The notes: generated by a model from the sequence alone, not told the origin. DNA of 64,000 nt from Frigoribacterium sp. CFBP 13712 (GCF_014842255.1 NZ_JACYVH010000002.1:358519-422518), one strand, 5' to 3'. Counted from the first letter of the stretch, positions 17,272-25,934 are shown. A program made the numbers and translations.

Positions 17272-18788
17272 GCCTCGTCGACGCCCCGACCGGGGGAGCC
17301 GAGGAGGCGCGGGGCCTGATCCTGACAGACGCCCGCCTCGTCGGCAGCGACGGCTCCCCGGTCGACGTGCTGATCGAGTCGGGCGAGGTCTCGGCGATCG
17401 CCCCCGGCATCACCCCGGCTCCCGGCGTCGACGTGGTCGACCTCGGCGGGCGCTGGCTCGCACCCGGTCTCTGGGACTCGCACGTGCACATGGACCAGTG
17501 GGCGCTCGCCCGGCGTCGACTCGACCTCTCGACCGCCCGCTCCGCCGCCCACGCGGCGTCGCTCGTCGGCGAGAAGCTGCGCGACGACCCGCCGCCGAGC
17601 GGGCAGCCGCTCGTCGGCTACGGCTTCTTCGACGCCCTGTGGGCCGACGAGCCGACCCGCGGGGTGCTCGACTCCGTCAGCGGCGACGTGCCCGTCGTGC
17701 TGGTCAGCAACGACCTGCACGCGGCGTGGCTCGATTCCGCGGCCCTGGCACGATACGGCTACGGAGGCCACCCCACGGGTCTGCTGCGCGAGCAGGACGC
17801 CTTCGACGTCAGCACGCGGGTGAGCGCGGTCCCCGACGAGCTGCTCGACCGGTGGGTGGCCGAGGCGTCCGCCGCCGCGGCCGCGCGTGGCGTCGTCGGC
17901 ATCGTCGACCTCGAGATGTCGTTCTCGATCGACCGGTGGGCCCGACGGGTCGCCGGCGGCGACCGCAGCCTCAGGGTGTCGGCCGGCGTCTACCCCGCCG
18001 ACCTCGACCGGGTGATCGAGCGGGGCCTCCGCACCGGCGACGTCATCGACGGCACCGGGGGGCTCGTGACCATGGGCCCGTTCAAGATCATCACCGACGG
18101 GTCGTTGAACACCCGCACAGCCTTCTGCCACGACCCGTATGCGGGTCTCGAGGGCACCCCCGCGGCTCGGGGCCTGTCCGCCTACGACGCCGACGAGCTC
18201 GTCGACTGGCTGCGCCGCGCCTCCTCGGCCGGGCTGGTGCCCGCGGTGCACGCCATCGGCGACGCCGCGAACGCCCTCGCGCTGGACGCCCTCGAGGCGG
18301 TCGGCTGCGGCGGGAGCATCCAGCACGCGCAGCTCGTCGACGCCCGCGACGTCGCACGGTTCGCCCGGCTCGGCATCGTCGCGAGCGTGCAGCCCGAGCA
18401 CGCGATGGACGACCGCGACGTGGCCGACCGTCTGTGGGCGGGGCGCACCGATCGCGCCTTCGCCTTCGAGTCGCTCGCCGCCGCCGGCGTGACGCTGCGA
18501 CTCGGGTCCGATGCGCCCGTGGCGCCGCTCGACCCGTGGGTGTCGATGGCCGCCGCCGTGTCGCGGTCCCGCGATGGACGCGAGGCCTGGCACCCCGAGC
18601 AGCGTCTGGTCTCGTCGGTCGCGCTCGCGGCGTCGACTCGCGGGCGATCGTCGGTGGAGGCGGGATCGGTGGCGGACCTCGTCGTGACGGAGTCCGACCC
18701 TCTGTCGGCGGCGGACGCCGACCTCCGGGCGTTCGACGTCGCGGCGACGCTGCTGGGCGGCCGCTTCACCCACGTCGCGCTCGGCTGA
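17268..18788 (+). CDS. Amidohydrolase of the YtcJ-like family
   Basis: The product has 506 aa. An N-terminal beta strand region typical of the composite domain (VLIESGEVSAIAPG) leads to APGLWDSHVHMDQWALA, the metal-binding H-x-H of amidohydrolases. Later come the MGPFKIITDGSLNTRTA segment, AVHAIGDAANALALDA (His ligand), QHAQLVD and LRLGSDAPVAPLDPW (catalytic Asp). These features fit the YtcJ/NfdA group, which cleaves formamides or amides, often of amino-acid derivatives. Substrate unknown. Third gene of the glycosylase-PaiB-amidohydrolase operon; two copies of the dispersed motif lie within it (17302 and 18217). Confidence 0.85.
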   Translation: MSLVDAPTGGAEEARGLILTDARLVGSDGSPVDVLIESGEVSAIAPGITPAPGVDVVDLGGRWLAPGLWDSHVHMDQWALARRRLDLSTARSAAHAASLVGEKLRDDPPPSGQPLVGYGFFDALWADEPTRGVLDSVSGDVPVVLVSNDLHAAWLDSAALARYGYGGHPTGLLREQDAFDVSTRVSAVPDELLDRWVAEASAAAAARGVVGIVDLEMSFSIDRWARRVAGGDRSLRVSAGVYPADLDRVIERGLRTGDVIDGTGGLVTMGPFKIITDGSLNTRTAFCHDPYAGLEGTPAARGLSAYDADELVDWLRRASSAGLVPAVHAIGDAANALALDALEAVGCGGSIQHAQLVDARDVARFARLGIVASVQPEHAMDDRDVADRLWAGRTDRAFAFESLAAAGVTLRLGSDAPVAPLDPWVSMAAAVSRSRDGREAWHPEQRLVSSVALAASTRGRSSVEAGSVADLVVTESDPLSAADADLRAFDVAATLLGGRFTHVALG

Positions 18789-18829
18789 CCCGGGCGTCTG
18801 CGGTCCGCTTCCGCGCAGGCGGGGCACGA

Positions 18830-18863
18830 CGGAGGCCGCCGCCCCGAGGGGCGACGGCCTCCG
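18830..18863. terminator. Bidirectional terminator between the amidohydrolase gene and dps
   Basis: The outer stem CGGAGGCCG/CGGCCTCCG is 9 bp and perfect, with further GC pairing inside. It sits between converging genes. Confidence 0.65.
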
Positions 18864-18882
18864 ATCGTCTGGAGCGGGAGTC

Positions 18883-19371
18883 TCAGCCGGCGACGTGAGC
18901 GGCGAGGAACCAGCGGTCCTTCTCGAGGCCGCGCGAGATCTCGATGGCGACGTCCTGGCTCGAGGCGTCGAGCTCGCCGAGCTCGTCGATCGCGGTGCGG
19001 ACCGCGACGAGCGAGGCGTCGATCTGGGCCACGAGCTCGGCGATCGTGGTGTCGATCTGGTTGAAGCCGGGCGAGGTGGGCGGGATGACCGTGTTGGCGG
19101 CGACGGTGGCGATGCGCCCGTCGACGGGCAGCCCGAGGGCGACGACGCGCTCCGCGGCGAGGTCGGCCCACTCACGTGCGTGGTCGACGACCACGTCGAT
19201 CAGCTCGTGGACGGCGATGAACGCGATGCCGCGGACGTGCCAGTGAGCCTGCTTGCCGTTGACCGACAGCGCGGTCATGTCGGTGACGATCTGGCTGAGG
19301 AACTGGGCGACGCCGGCAGCGACGTCGGGGTCGACGGATCCCTGGGGGACGGTGCGGGTGAGGTCGGTCAT
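18883..19371 (-). CDS. dps: DNA protection during starvation protein (Dps family miniferritin)
   Basis: The 162-aa four-helix protein carries the Dps ferroxidase signature: TALSVNGKQAHWHVRG (His ligand), HELIDVVVDHAREWADLAAERV (His, Asp and Glu ligands of the inter-subunit iron site) and a C-terminal helix with EKDRWFLAAH. Dps dodecamers oxidise and store Fe(II) with H2O2 and shield DNA. The ATG is preceded by AAGGAAAGG. Upstream are a plausible promoter (TTGCGG-16 nt-TAGCGT) and two overlapping iron-box-like sites, suggesting control by a DtxR/IdeR regulator. Confidence 0.93.
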   Translation of the reverse strand: MTDLTRTVPQGSVDPDVAAGVAQFLSQIVTDMTALSVNGKQAHWHVRGIAFIAVHELIDVVVDHAREWADLAAERVVALGLPVDGRIATVAANTVIPPTSPGFNQIDTTIAELVAQIDASLVAVRTAIDELGELDASSQDVAIEISRGLEKDRWFLAAHVAG

Positions 19372-19401
19372 GACGTGGTCCTTTCCTTGACGATGTGGTC
19401 A

Positions 19402-19429
19402 ACGCTAGAGGTCTGAGAAGATTCCGCAA
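19402..19429 (-). promoter_or_regulatory. Putative dps promoter
   Basis: On the minus strand -35 TTGCGG (19429-19424) and -10 TAGCGT (19407-19402) are separated by 16 nt. Transcription would start about 24 nt before the ATG, leaving room for the AAGGA ribosome-binding site. Confidence 0.5.
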
Positions 19430-19435
19430 GCAAGC

Positions 19436-19469
19436 TGAGGCTCGGCTCACGTAGGCCAGCCTCGCCTCA
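19436..19469. promoter_or_regulatory. Two overlapping DtxR/IdeR-like iron boxes upstream of dps
   Basis: The 19-mers at 19436-19454 (plus strand) and 19469-19451 (minus strand) each match TTAGGTTAGGCTAACCTAA at 13 of 19 positions by hand alignment. They end 7 nt upstream of the dps -35 element. IdeR activates ferritin genes in mycobacteria from upstream boxes. Confidence 0.4.
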
Positions 19470-19560
19470 CCGAGAGCGTCGGAGGCGGGGGATAACCCCA
19501 CCCGGGTTCCGGTCGCTGGCACCATGGGTCGGACGCCGGCCGTCGACCAGGCTCGACAGC

Positions 19561-20970
19561 ATGAACCAGGAGACCCCCATCACGACCCCGAACCCCTACC
19601 TCTCGCCGCCGCGGCAGGCCGGCGGCTACGCCCGACGCTGGCGCGGCCTGCCCCGCGAGCTCGGCTACATCGCGCTGTCGGCGGTGCTCGTGGTGGTGGT
19701 GCTCATCGCGGCCAACATCGCCCTCCGCGGGTGGGAGACCTCCGGCGGCTACATCGCGAGCCTCCTGTCGCTCGCCGTCGTGGTGTTCGTCTCCCTCTGG
19801 GCGGCGCGCTGGTTCGGCACCTTCGAGGTGACGCGGCTGCGGTGGGCCTCCGACCGCCCGATCCGCCCCGTCGACTGGACGCCGAACACGACGTGGGGTC
19901 GCTCCGACAAGCGCATCGTCCGCGCCGTGTCCGTCGTCGCGAACCCGCACTACTGGCTCTACCTCCTCTACGCGGTCGTCGTCTTCCCCGCGGTCGCGGG
20001 GTTCACCTCGTTCGTCACATTCGCGGCGCTCGCCGTCCCGCTGGGGCTCGTGCTCCTGGGCGTGCTGATCCTCACCGCCGTCGTGCCGTGGAACATCTAC
20101 TCCCTGGGTGACGCGCTCAGCGGGTCGACCGTCGGGTTCATGGCCCTCGCCGTGGGCGTGGTCGTCCTCGCCGCGGTCGTCCTGCTGCTGCCGTACGTGC
20201 TGCACGGGTTCGTCGTGATGCACCAGGCGATCGCCGCGGCCATGCTCGGCGGGTTCCGCTCCGACGAGCTCGAGGTGGAGCTCGCCGACCGCGAGATCTC
20301 CCGCACGGCGGCCCTCTCCGCCGAGGGCACGGCGCTCCGCCGCCTGGAACGCGACATCCACGACGGCCCGCAGCAGCGACTCGTCCGGCTCCAGATGGAT
20401 CTCGCCGCCGCCTCCCGCGCCGTCGACACCGACCCCGACAAGAGCCGGAGCCTCATCGAGGAGGCGCGGGTGCAGTCCCAGGAGGCCCTCGAGGAGCTGC
20501 GGGCGCTGTCCCGCGGCTTCGCGCCTCCTCTGCTCCTCGACCGCGGTCTGCTCGCCGCCCTCGAGTCGCTGGTCGACCGGGCGACGATCCCGACCACGCT
20601 GCTCGACCGGGTGCCCGCCCACGTGGTCCTCCCGGTCGACATCGAGCGCAACGCGTACTTCATCGCCTCCGAGCTGGTCACGAACATCGGCAAGCACGCC
20701 GAGGCGTCGTCGGCCGACATCGTGGTGCGCACACGGCAGGCGCCCGACGGCATGGGGCTGCTCCTCGAGCTCGTGGCCACCGACGACGGCCGCGGCGGGG
20801 CGGGGCTCCGCGACGGGCACGGCCTGGCCGGGGTGCAGGAGCGCCTGGTGGGACTCGGCGGGTTCCTCGACATCTCGAGCCCGGCGGGCGGGCCGACCAT
20901 CGTGACGGTGAGCATCCCGCTGACCGCGAGCCCGACGATGCCGACGGAGACCGTGGTCTCCCTAGACTGA
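19561..20970 (+). CDS. Membrane sensor histidine kinase (NarL-partner, HisKA_3)
   Basis: The 469-aa protein has an N-terminal region with two membrane helices, a second pair at about residues 125-180 and a further helix at about 195-215, forming a membrane sensor. The dimerisation/phosphoacceptor domain is HisKA_3: LERDIHDGPQQRLVRLQ, with phosphoacceptor His267. The ATPase domain follows (ASELVTNIGKHAEAS N-box, DDGRGGAG, DGHGLAGVQERLVGLGG). Signal unknown. The response regulator gene starts 4 nt after its stop and is surely its partner. Two copies of the dispersed motif lie in the kinase core (20459 and 20521). Confidence 0.9.
   Translation: MNQETPITTPNPYLSPPRQAGGYARRWRGLPRELGYIALSAVLVVVVLIAANIALRGWETSGGYIASLLSLAVVVFVSLWAARWFGTFEVTRLRWASDRPIRPVDWTPNTTWGRSDKRIVRAVSVVANPHYWLYLLYAVVVFPAVAGFTSFVTFAALAVPLGLVLLGVLILTAVVPWNIYSLGDALSGSTVGFMALAVGVVVLAAVVLLLPYVLHGFVVMHQAIAAAMLGGFRSDELEVELADREISRTAALSAEGTALRRLERDIHDGPQQRLVRLQMDLAAASRAVDTDPDKSRSLIEEARVQSQEALEELRALSRGFAPPLLLDRGLLAALESLVDRATIPTTLLDRVPAHVVLPVDIERNAYFIASELVTNIGKHAEASSADIVVRTRQAPDGMGLLLELVATDDGRGGAGLRDGHGLAGVQERLVGLGGFLDISSPAGGPTIVTVSIPLTASPTMPTETVVSLD
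20963..20968 (+). promoter_or_regulatory. -10 element (TAGACT) for a leaderless response-regulator transcript
   Basis: TAGACT lies at the very end of the kinase gene, 6 nt before the regulator's ATG. The regulator could be expressed without the kinase as well as by read-through. Confidence 0.45.
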
Positions 20971-20974
20971 CCGG

Positions 20975-21640
20975 ATGGCCGACAGCACCCTCGATCCCGC
21001 CCTCCGTGTGGTGGTCGCCGACGACTCCGTGCTGCTGCGCGAAGGACTCGTCCGACTGCTCGACGAGATCGGGGTCGTGGTCGTCGGGGCCTACGGTGAC
21101 GCCGACGAGCTGCTCGCCGCGCTCGACGCGGACCTCCCCGACGTGGCCGTCCTCGACGTGCGCATGCCCCCCTCGCACACCGACGAGGGGGTGCGCGCGG
21201 CCATCGAGATCCGCTCGCGCCGACCCGGCACGTCGATCCTGCTGCTCTCGCAGTACGTCGAGGTGGCCTACGCCCGAGACCTCCTCGAGGCGGGCTCCGG
21301 AGGAGTCGGCTACCTCCTGAAAGACCGCATCGCGTCGCTCGACGAGTTCCGCGACGCCCTCGAGCGGGTGGCGAACGGAGGCACGGTGCTCGACCCGCAG
21401 GTCGTGTCGCAGCTGCTCGGTCGGCGCAGCGACCCCCTCGCGGCGCTGACGCCGCGTGAACGAGAGGTCCTGACCCTGATGGCCGAGGGGCGGACGAACG
21501 CCGCGATCGCGTCGGCGCTCGTGATCGGCACCGGCGCCGTCGAGAAGAACGTCACCTCGATCTTCCAGAAGCTGCTGCTCGAAGACAGCGGCACCGACCA
21601 TCGCCGCGTGCTCGCGGTGCTGGCCTACCTGCAGCACTGA
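20975..21640 (+). CDS. NarL/FixJ-family response regulator
   Basis: The 221-aa protein has a receiver domain (acidic pocket VVADDSVLLREGLVRLLDE, phosphoacceptor Asp61 in AVLDVRMPP, switch Ser in SILLLSQY, Lys in GYLLKDR) and a C-terminal LuxR helix-turn-helix (LTPREREVLTLMAEGRTNAA, then IFQKLLL). It pairs with the kinase encoded just upstream. Targets unknown. Confidence 0.92.
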   Translation: MADSTLDPALRVVVADDSVLLREGLVRLLDEIGVVVVGAYGDADELLAALDADLPDVAVLDVRMPPSHTDEGVRAAIEIRSRRPGTSILLLSQYVEVAYARDLLEAGSGGVGYLLKDRIASLDEFRDALERVANGGTVLDPQVVSQLLGRRSDPLAALTPREREVLTLMAEGRTNAAIASALVIGTGAVEKNVTSIFQKLLLEDSGTDHRRVLAVLAYLQH

Positions 21641-21664
21641 CACCGGCACCGGCACCGGCACCGG
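21641..21664. repeat. (CACCGG)4 microsatellite
   Basis: Four perfect hexamer units follow the response-regulator stop codon directly, then degenerate into CACCGGGGGCGGCACCG. Such a tract could vary in copy number by slippage. Confidence 0.8.
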
Positions 21665-21738
21665 GGGCGGCACCGACCACCCGCCGGCCGCATCGCGCGG
21701 GGCGACGCAGGGGAGGGGCGCCGGCCAGGACCCTCGGG

Positions 21739-21744
21739 TAGCCT
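21739..21744 (+). promoter_or_regulatory. -10 element (TAGCCT) of a leaderless acyltransferase promoter
   Basis: TAGCCT ends 6 nt before the ATG at 21751. This spacing decides for the ATG over the GTG at 21745. Confidence 0.5.
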
Positions 21745-21750
21745 GTGGCG

Positions 21751-23076
21751 ATGTCCGCGCCAGCCCCGACCCCGACCCCTCCGGGCGCGTCGGCGGCGCC
21801 GTACTGGGGCGATCGCATCGTGGGTCTCGAAGGCCTCCGCGGGCTGGCGGCGATGGCCGTGCTCTCGTACCACGTGGCGCACGTCCTGACGCGCGACGTC
21901 GAGGACGAGACGATGCCCCTGCTCGTCTTCTTCATGCACCAGGGCCTGAGCCTGTTCTTCGTGCTCTCGGGGTTCCTGCTGTTCTGGCCGTTCGCCACCC
22001 GCATCATCGAGGGTCGTGAGCTGCCGTCGCTGAGGCGCTACGCCACGAACCGGTTCCTGCGCATCTGGCCGGCCTACGTCGTCGTCCTCCTGATCGTCAA
22101 CTTCGTCCTGCAGATGTCGTTCCTGTCGCAGAACGAGTTCGGTCGGCTGCCGTGGTGGAAGACCCTGGTCGACCTGAACCTGCTGCACTCCTACCTGCCC
22201 GGCACGCTGCGGACGGGTCTCGAGGTCTCGTGGACGCTGACCGTCGAGCTGACCTTCTACCTCGTGCTCCCGTTCCTGGCGATGCTCGGTCGGCACGTCG
22301 CGCTCCGCACCTCCGGCTGGATCGGTTCCCTCGTGCCGGTCGGGGCGATGTTCGTCGCCGGTGTCGCCGGCAAGATCTGGCAGCACACGGTGGGCGAGAC
22401 GTCGGGCCTGAGCGGTGGGGACCTCGCGTGGTCCGACAACTGGTTCTCCGTCGTGAGCCGCAGTCTGCTGCTGCACGCCGACCTCTTCGCCTTCGGCATG
22501 GCCGCCTCGCTGCTCTACATCGCCGTCCGGCGGGGGGCCGCACCTCGAGTGGCCGTCTCCGCTCTCCGCGGCACGCTGCTCGTGATCATCGGGGCCGCCT
22601 TCGTGGTGGCCTGGATCGGCTCGACCCCCGAGTTCCAAGACACCTTCGCGTCCATCGGCTTCACGGGCGTGCTGCTGCTCATGGTGCTGCCGGCCCACGG
22701 CGACCGTCTGGGTCTCATCGCCCGGTTCTGCGACTGGGCGCCCGTCCGTGGCCTCGGGGTCATCTCGTTCAGCGTCTACCTGTGGCACATGCCGGTCATC
22801 CGCATCATGCAGGACCTCCTCGATCCCGGTCAGGGCGGACGCGCGCTGTACGTCCTCTATCTCGTCGTGACCGTCGCGATCACACTGACCCTCGCGACGA
22901 TCACCTACTGGGCGGTCGAGAAGCAGGCGCTGCGCCTCAAGCCGACGGGCAGGCCCGCCCGCGGCGGCGGCGCCTCGGGCCTCGGCGCGACGGCACCGGG
23001 AGACGACGCGCTGGCCGAGCGGTCGTCAAGCCCGGGTGCCGAGCGGTCGTCAACCCCGGGTCGAGTCGGCGGGTGA
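21751..23076 (+). CDS. Acyltransferase family 3 membrane protein
   Basis: The 441-aa integral membrane protein has about 10 helices. The first periplasmic/cytoplasmic boundary carries LEGLRGLAAMAVLSYHVAHV (R-x-x-A and catalytic His), then LFFVLSGFLLFWPFA and YATNRFLRIWPAY. Acyltransferase-3 proteins move acetyl or other acyl groups across the membrane onto sugars, peptidoglycan or lipids. A Gly/Ala/Ser-rich cytosolic tail ends the protein. The last 27 nt overlap the converging SGNH lipoprotein gene. With that gene and the acyltransferase-SGNH gene at 23894 it makes a three-gene envelope-modification cluster. Confidence 0.88.
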   Translation: MSAPAPTPTPPGASAAPYWGDRIVGLEGLRGLAAMAVLSYHVAHVLTRDVEDETMPLLVFFMHQGLSLFFVLSGFLLFWPFATRIIEGRELPSLRRYATNRFLRIWPAYVVVLLIVNFVLQMSFLSQNEFGRLPWWKTLVDLNLLHSYLPGTLRTGLEVSWTLTVELTFYLVLPFLAMLGRHVALRTSGWIGSLVPVGAMFVAGVAGKIWQHTVGETSGLSGGDLAWSDNWFSVVSRSLLLHADLFAFGMAASLLYIAVRRGAAPRVAVSALRGTLLVIIGAAFVVAWIGSTPEFQDTFASIGFTGVLLLMVLPAHGDRLGLIARFCDWAPVRGLGVISFSVYLWHMPVIRIMQDLLDPGQGGRALYVLYLVVTVAITLTLATITYWAVEKQALRLKPTGRPARGGGASGLGATAPGDDALAERSSSPGAERSSTPGRVGG

Positions 23077-23781
23077 CGCCGCCTCGTCGAGGATGAGCTC
23101 GTGCAGCTCGCGGCCGAGTCTCTCGTAGCCGGCTGCCGTGGGGTGGATGCCGTCTGCGCTCGTGGCCGGGGCCCACTGTCCGTCGGCTCCTCTCGCGAAG
23201 AGCCAGGGATCGATGAGCGGATAGCCCTCGCCATAGGCCCATGAGGCCAGGTCGGCCTCGTAGTCCATGGCCGCCTCCGGGGCGGGCTGGTAGGGCGGGA
23301 TCGCCGCGATCAGCACGCGGTCGGCGCCCACCGTGCCGATGATCGACTCGTACGACGCCTCGGCCTCGGCGAACCTCGTGCCGTGACGCACGTCGTTCGT
23401 CCCTCCCATCAGCACCAGGACGTCGGCGTCGACGGGCGAGACGGCGGCGGCCATCTGCTCGACGGTCGCGCCGGCACGGGCCCAGCCGCCGGCGAACACG
23501 ACTCCGTCGCCCTGCGCGTAGGTCATCCACGACTCGTCGTCGAGTCCGTTGCCGAGGAACCCGCTGCGGCCTGCGCTCAGCGAGTCGCCGACCACCGCCA
23601 CCCGGAGATCGTCGGCGGACGCCGCCGGTGCCACACCGCCTTCGGCACGCGGGGCCGTGGTGCTCGGTGCGGAGCAGGCGGACAGCGCCACGGCCAGTGC
23701 GACGGCCGTGACGGTGGCGGCGGTGCCGAGCAGGCGCGCCCGTCGGCGGACGGAGCGGCGGGGCGACGATCCCGGGGTCAT
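23050..23781 (-). CDS. SGNH/GDSL-type lipoprotein hydrolase
   Basis: The 243-aa product has a basic n-region, a hydrophobic core and lipobox L-S-A-C with Cys36, so it should be anchored outside the membrane. SGNH blocks are VAVVGDSLSAG (catalytic Ser), AGATVEQM (Gly), MGGTNDVR (Asn) and SADGIHPTAAGY (Asp/His). It is likely an esterase acting on acylated envelope sugars or lipids, perhaps counteracting the adjacent acyltransferases. A GTG at 23799 is possible, but CAGAAT sits 6 nt before the ATG at 23781, which favours the shorter form. Confidence 0.85.
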   Translation of the reverse strand: MTPGSSPRRSVRRRARLLGTAATVTAVALAVALSACSAPSTTAPRAEGGVAPAASADDLRVAVVGDSLSAGRSGFLGNGLDDESWMTYAQGDGVVFAGGWARAGATVEQMAAAVSPVDADVLVLMGGTNDVRHGTRFAEAEASYESIIGTVGADRVLIAAIPPYQPAPEAAMDYEADLASWAYGEGYPLIDPWLFARGADGQWAPATSADGIHPTAAGYERLGRELHELILDEAASPADSTRG

Positions 23782-23787
23782 GGCGCC

Positions 23788-23893
23788 ATTCTGCGGCACC
23801 CGCGGTCGCTGCGCGAATCGCTCAAGGCGATCCGGTATTGATATGCTAAAGTTGATATCTGTTCATGGTTATCGAGCAGGGGAGTCCCGACAC
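23788..23893. promoter_or_regulatory. Divergent promoter region with an AT-rich patch
   Basis: Towards the lipoprotein gene the minus-strand -10 CAGAAT is at 23793-23788, 6 nt before the ATG. Positions 23836-23872 are about two-thirds A+T, in strong contrast to the surroundings, and contain TTGATA twice and TATGCT (23842-23847). TATGCT would give a leader of about 40 nt for the acyltransferase at 23894, including GGGGAG. The exact +1 cannot be fixed by eye. Confidence 0.5.
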
Positions 23894-25705
23894 GTGATCT
23901 ACAGACCCGAGATCGACGGCCTCCGGGCCGTGGCGGTCGTCAGCGTCATCCTGTTCCACGCGGGGGTGGCCGGCTTCGCAGGCGGTCTCGTCGGCGTCGA
24001 CGTGTTCTTCGTGATCAGCGGCTATCTGATCACGGGCATCATCGTGGGCCAGCGGTCACGGGGCACCTTCACCCTCCGGTCGTTCTGGGCTCGCCGCATC
24101 CGGCGCATCGCGCCGGCGCTGCTCGTGGTCATGGCGGCGTGCACGCCGTTCGCGGTCCTCTGGATGATGCCGGACGAACTCGAGAACTTCGGCCAGTCGC
24201 TCGTCACGACCCTGCTCTCCGGCAACAACGTCCTGCTGTACCTGTCGAGCGGCTACTTCGACACCGCCTCCGAGTTCAAGCCGCTCATGCACACCTGGAG
24301 CCTCGGCGTCGAAGAGCAGTTCTATCTGCTCTTCCCCCTGCTGCTGCTCGCCCTGCTGGCCCTCGGGCGTCGGGCGGCGGCATCGGGCGTCGTCGTCGTC
24401 GGGCTCGTCAGCTTCGGGGTCGCCGTCTGGTGGTCGTCCACCGACCCCGATGCGGCCTTCTACCTGCTGCCCGCCCGATCGTGGGAGCTCCTCGTCGGGG
24501 CCGGGCTCGCCCTGTGGCACGCGCGGCCCGGCGCCGAGGCCGCACCGCGCCTCCTCGGCCCTCGTGCCGCCTCCGCGGCTGCGACCGCGGGGCTCCTCGC
24601 CATCGTCGCCACCGTCGTGGCCGTCGACGGCGGCTCGGCCGTCTCCCCGTTCGTCCTGGTCGTCCCGGTCGTCGGCGCCGCCCTCGTCATCGCCTTCGCG
24701 CGAGAGGGCACCCCGGCCGCCCGGGTGCTCTCTCGGCCGCCCGTGGTGCTGGTCGGCCTGATCAGCTTCAGCGCCTACCTCTGGCACCAGCCCCTCTTCG
24801 CCTTCGCCCGCATCTGGTCGCCCGAAGAGCCCCCCGTCGGGGTCTTCCTCGCGCTCTCGGTCGTCTCCCTCGCGCTCGCCTGGCTCACCTGGCGCTTCGT
24901 CGAGACGCCGTTCCGATCGCCCGACACGGTCCGCCGCCGGGTCTTCGCCCCCGCGGTCGGGTCGGCCGTCGTGCTCGTCGCCGCCGCGGGCCTCGTGCTC
25001 CATTCGACCAACGGTCTGCCTGGTCGCATCTACGCGCCGGAGGTGCTGGCCGACGGCGCCACGGACGTCACGTACGTCCAGCGCCTGATCGAGAACGACG
25101 CCGAGCGCTTCGTCGACGACGACCGGCTCAACGTCTTCGTCGTCGGCAACAGCTTCTCGCGCGACCTGGCCAACGCCGTCCTCGAGACCTATCCGGAGGC
25201 GCGGCTCGAGATCATCCATCAGCCCGGCGTCCTCGGATGCCTCCGCGACCAGCCGAGGCCCGCCCACTTCGACGAGCGCTACGAGGCGGCCGAGCTCATC
25301 CTCTACGCCACCGATCGGGAGTACCCGACGTGCGTGCGAGACGATCTCGCGCAGGCCGTGGCGGACGGCAAGGAGATCTTCTACGGCGGCGCCAAGAACT
25401 TCGGCGACAACGCGAACTGGATCGCGCGCCAGGCGCCCGACGAGCGTGCCCTGCTGACCAACTCCGTCCCCGACGAGATCGTCGAGATGGACCACGTCGC
25501 CCGCGATCTGATCCCGGCCGAGCACCTCGTGCCCTGGCTCGACCTCGCGGTGGACGGCCGCGTGCCCATCACCGACGACGAGGGGCGCATCCTCTCGCCG
25601 GACCGCATCCACTTCACGAAGTACGGCGCCGCCTACTTCGGGGAGCGGGTGCTTCCGCAGACGGGCCTCGACGAGATCATGAGATCGGTGACCCCGGAGG
25701 ACTGA
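23894..25705 (+). CDS. OafA/OatA-like acyltransferase with fused SGNH domain
   Basis: The product has 603 aa. The N-terminal half is an acyltransferase-3 domain: YRPEIDGLRAVAVVSVILFHAG (catalytic His), DVFFVISGYLITG, FWARRIRRIAPAL and MHTWSLGVEEQFYL, with about 10-11 membrane helices. The C-terminal 190 residues form an extracytoplasmic SGNH-like domain with VVGNSFSRDL (residues about 415-424) and SPDRIHFTKYGAAYFG carrying the Asp/His pair. Block I is G-N-S instead of the usual G-D-S. Such two-domain proteins O-acetylate LPS, peptidoglycan or wall polysaccharides. I chose the GTG with GGGGAG 8-10 nt upstream; an ATG at 23844 lies in the promoter-like AT-rich patch. Confidence 0.85.
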   Translation: MIYRPEIDGLRAVAVVSVILFHAGVAGFAGGLVGVDVFFVISGYLITGIIVGQRSRGTFTLRSFWARRIRRIAPALLVVMAACTPFAVLWMMPDELENFGQSLVTTLLSGNNVLLYLSSGYFDTASEFKPLMHTWSLGVEEQFYLLFPLLLLALLALGRRAAASGVVVVGLVSFGVAVWWSSTDPDAAFYLLPARSWELLVGAGLALWHARPGAEAAPRLLGPRAASAAATAGLLAIVATVVAVDGGSAVSPFVLVVPVVGAALVIAFAREGTPAARVLSRPPVVLVGLISFSAYLWHQPLFAFARIWSPEEPPVGVFLALSVVSLALAWLTWRFVETPFRSPDTVRRRVFAPAVGSAVVLVAAAGLVLHSTNGLPGRIYAPEVLADGATDVTYVQRLIENDAERFVDDDRLNVFVVGNSFSRDLANAVLETYPEARLEIIHQPGVLGCLRDQPRPAHFDERYEAAELILYATDREYPTCVRDDLAQAVADGKEIFYGGAKNFGDNANWIARQAPDERALLTNSVPDEIVEMDHVARDLIPAEHLVPWLDLAVDGRVPITDDEGRILSPDRIHFTKYGAAYFGERVLPQTGLDEIMRSVTPED

Positions 25706-25710
25706 ATCGG

Positions 25711-25781
25711 AGGGGATGACGGGAATCGAACCCGCGCCATCAGTTTGGAAGACTGAGGCTCTACCATTGAGCTACATCCCC
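25711..25781 (-). tRNA. tRNA-Gly (anticodon TCC)
   Basis: On the minus strand the acceptor GGGGATG pairs with CATCCCC. The D-arm is GCTC/GAGC, the anticodon loop CTTCCAA reads TCC, and the T-arm is CGGG-TTCGATT-CCCG. CCA is not encoded. It lies 5 nt after the converging acyltransferase gene. Confidence 0.93.
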
Positions 25782-25934
25782 GGAAGCGGCCTCGGCCGCA
25801 TGGGTAGAACCACTATAAACCATCTGCCGGTTCGTTCAGTCACCGGTCGCTCGCGTCGGCTAGACTGACCGCGGCCTTTTCCCCGACCCGACCTCAACGG
25901 GACAACACGGGGTGAGACCGTTCCAGGTGATACA

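Noticed and set aside
21641-21664. (CACCGG)4 as a possible CRISPR or protein-binding array
   Set aside because: Short uninterrupted hexamers without spacers; simple microsatellite. No CRISPR array is present anywhere in the window.
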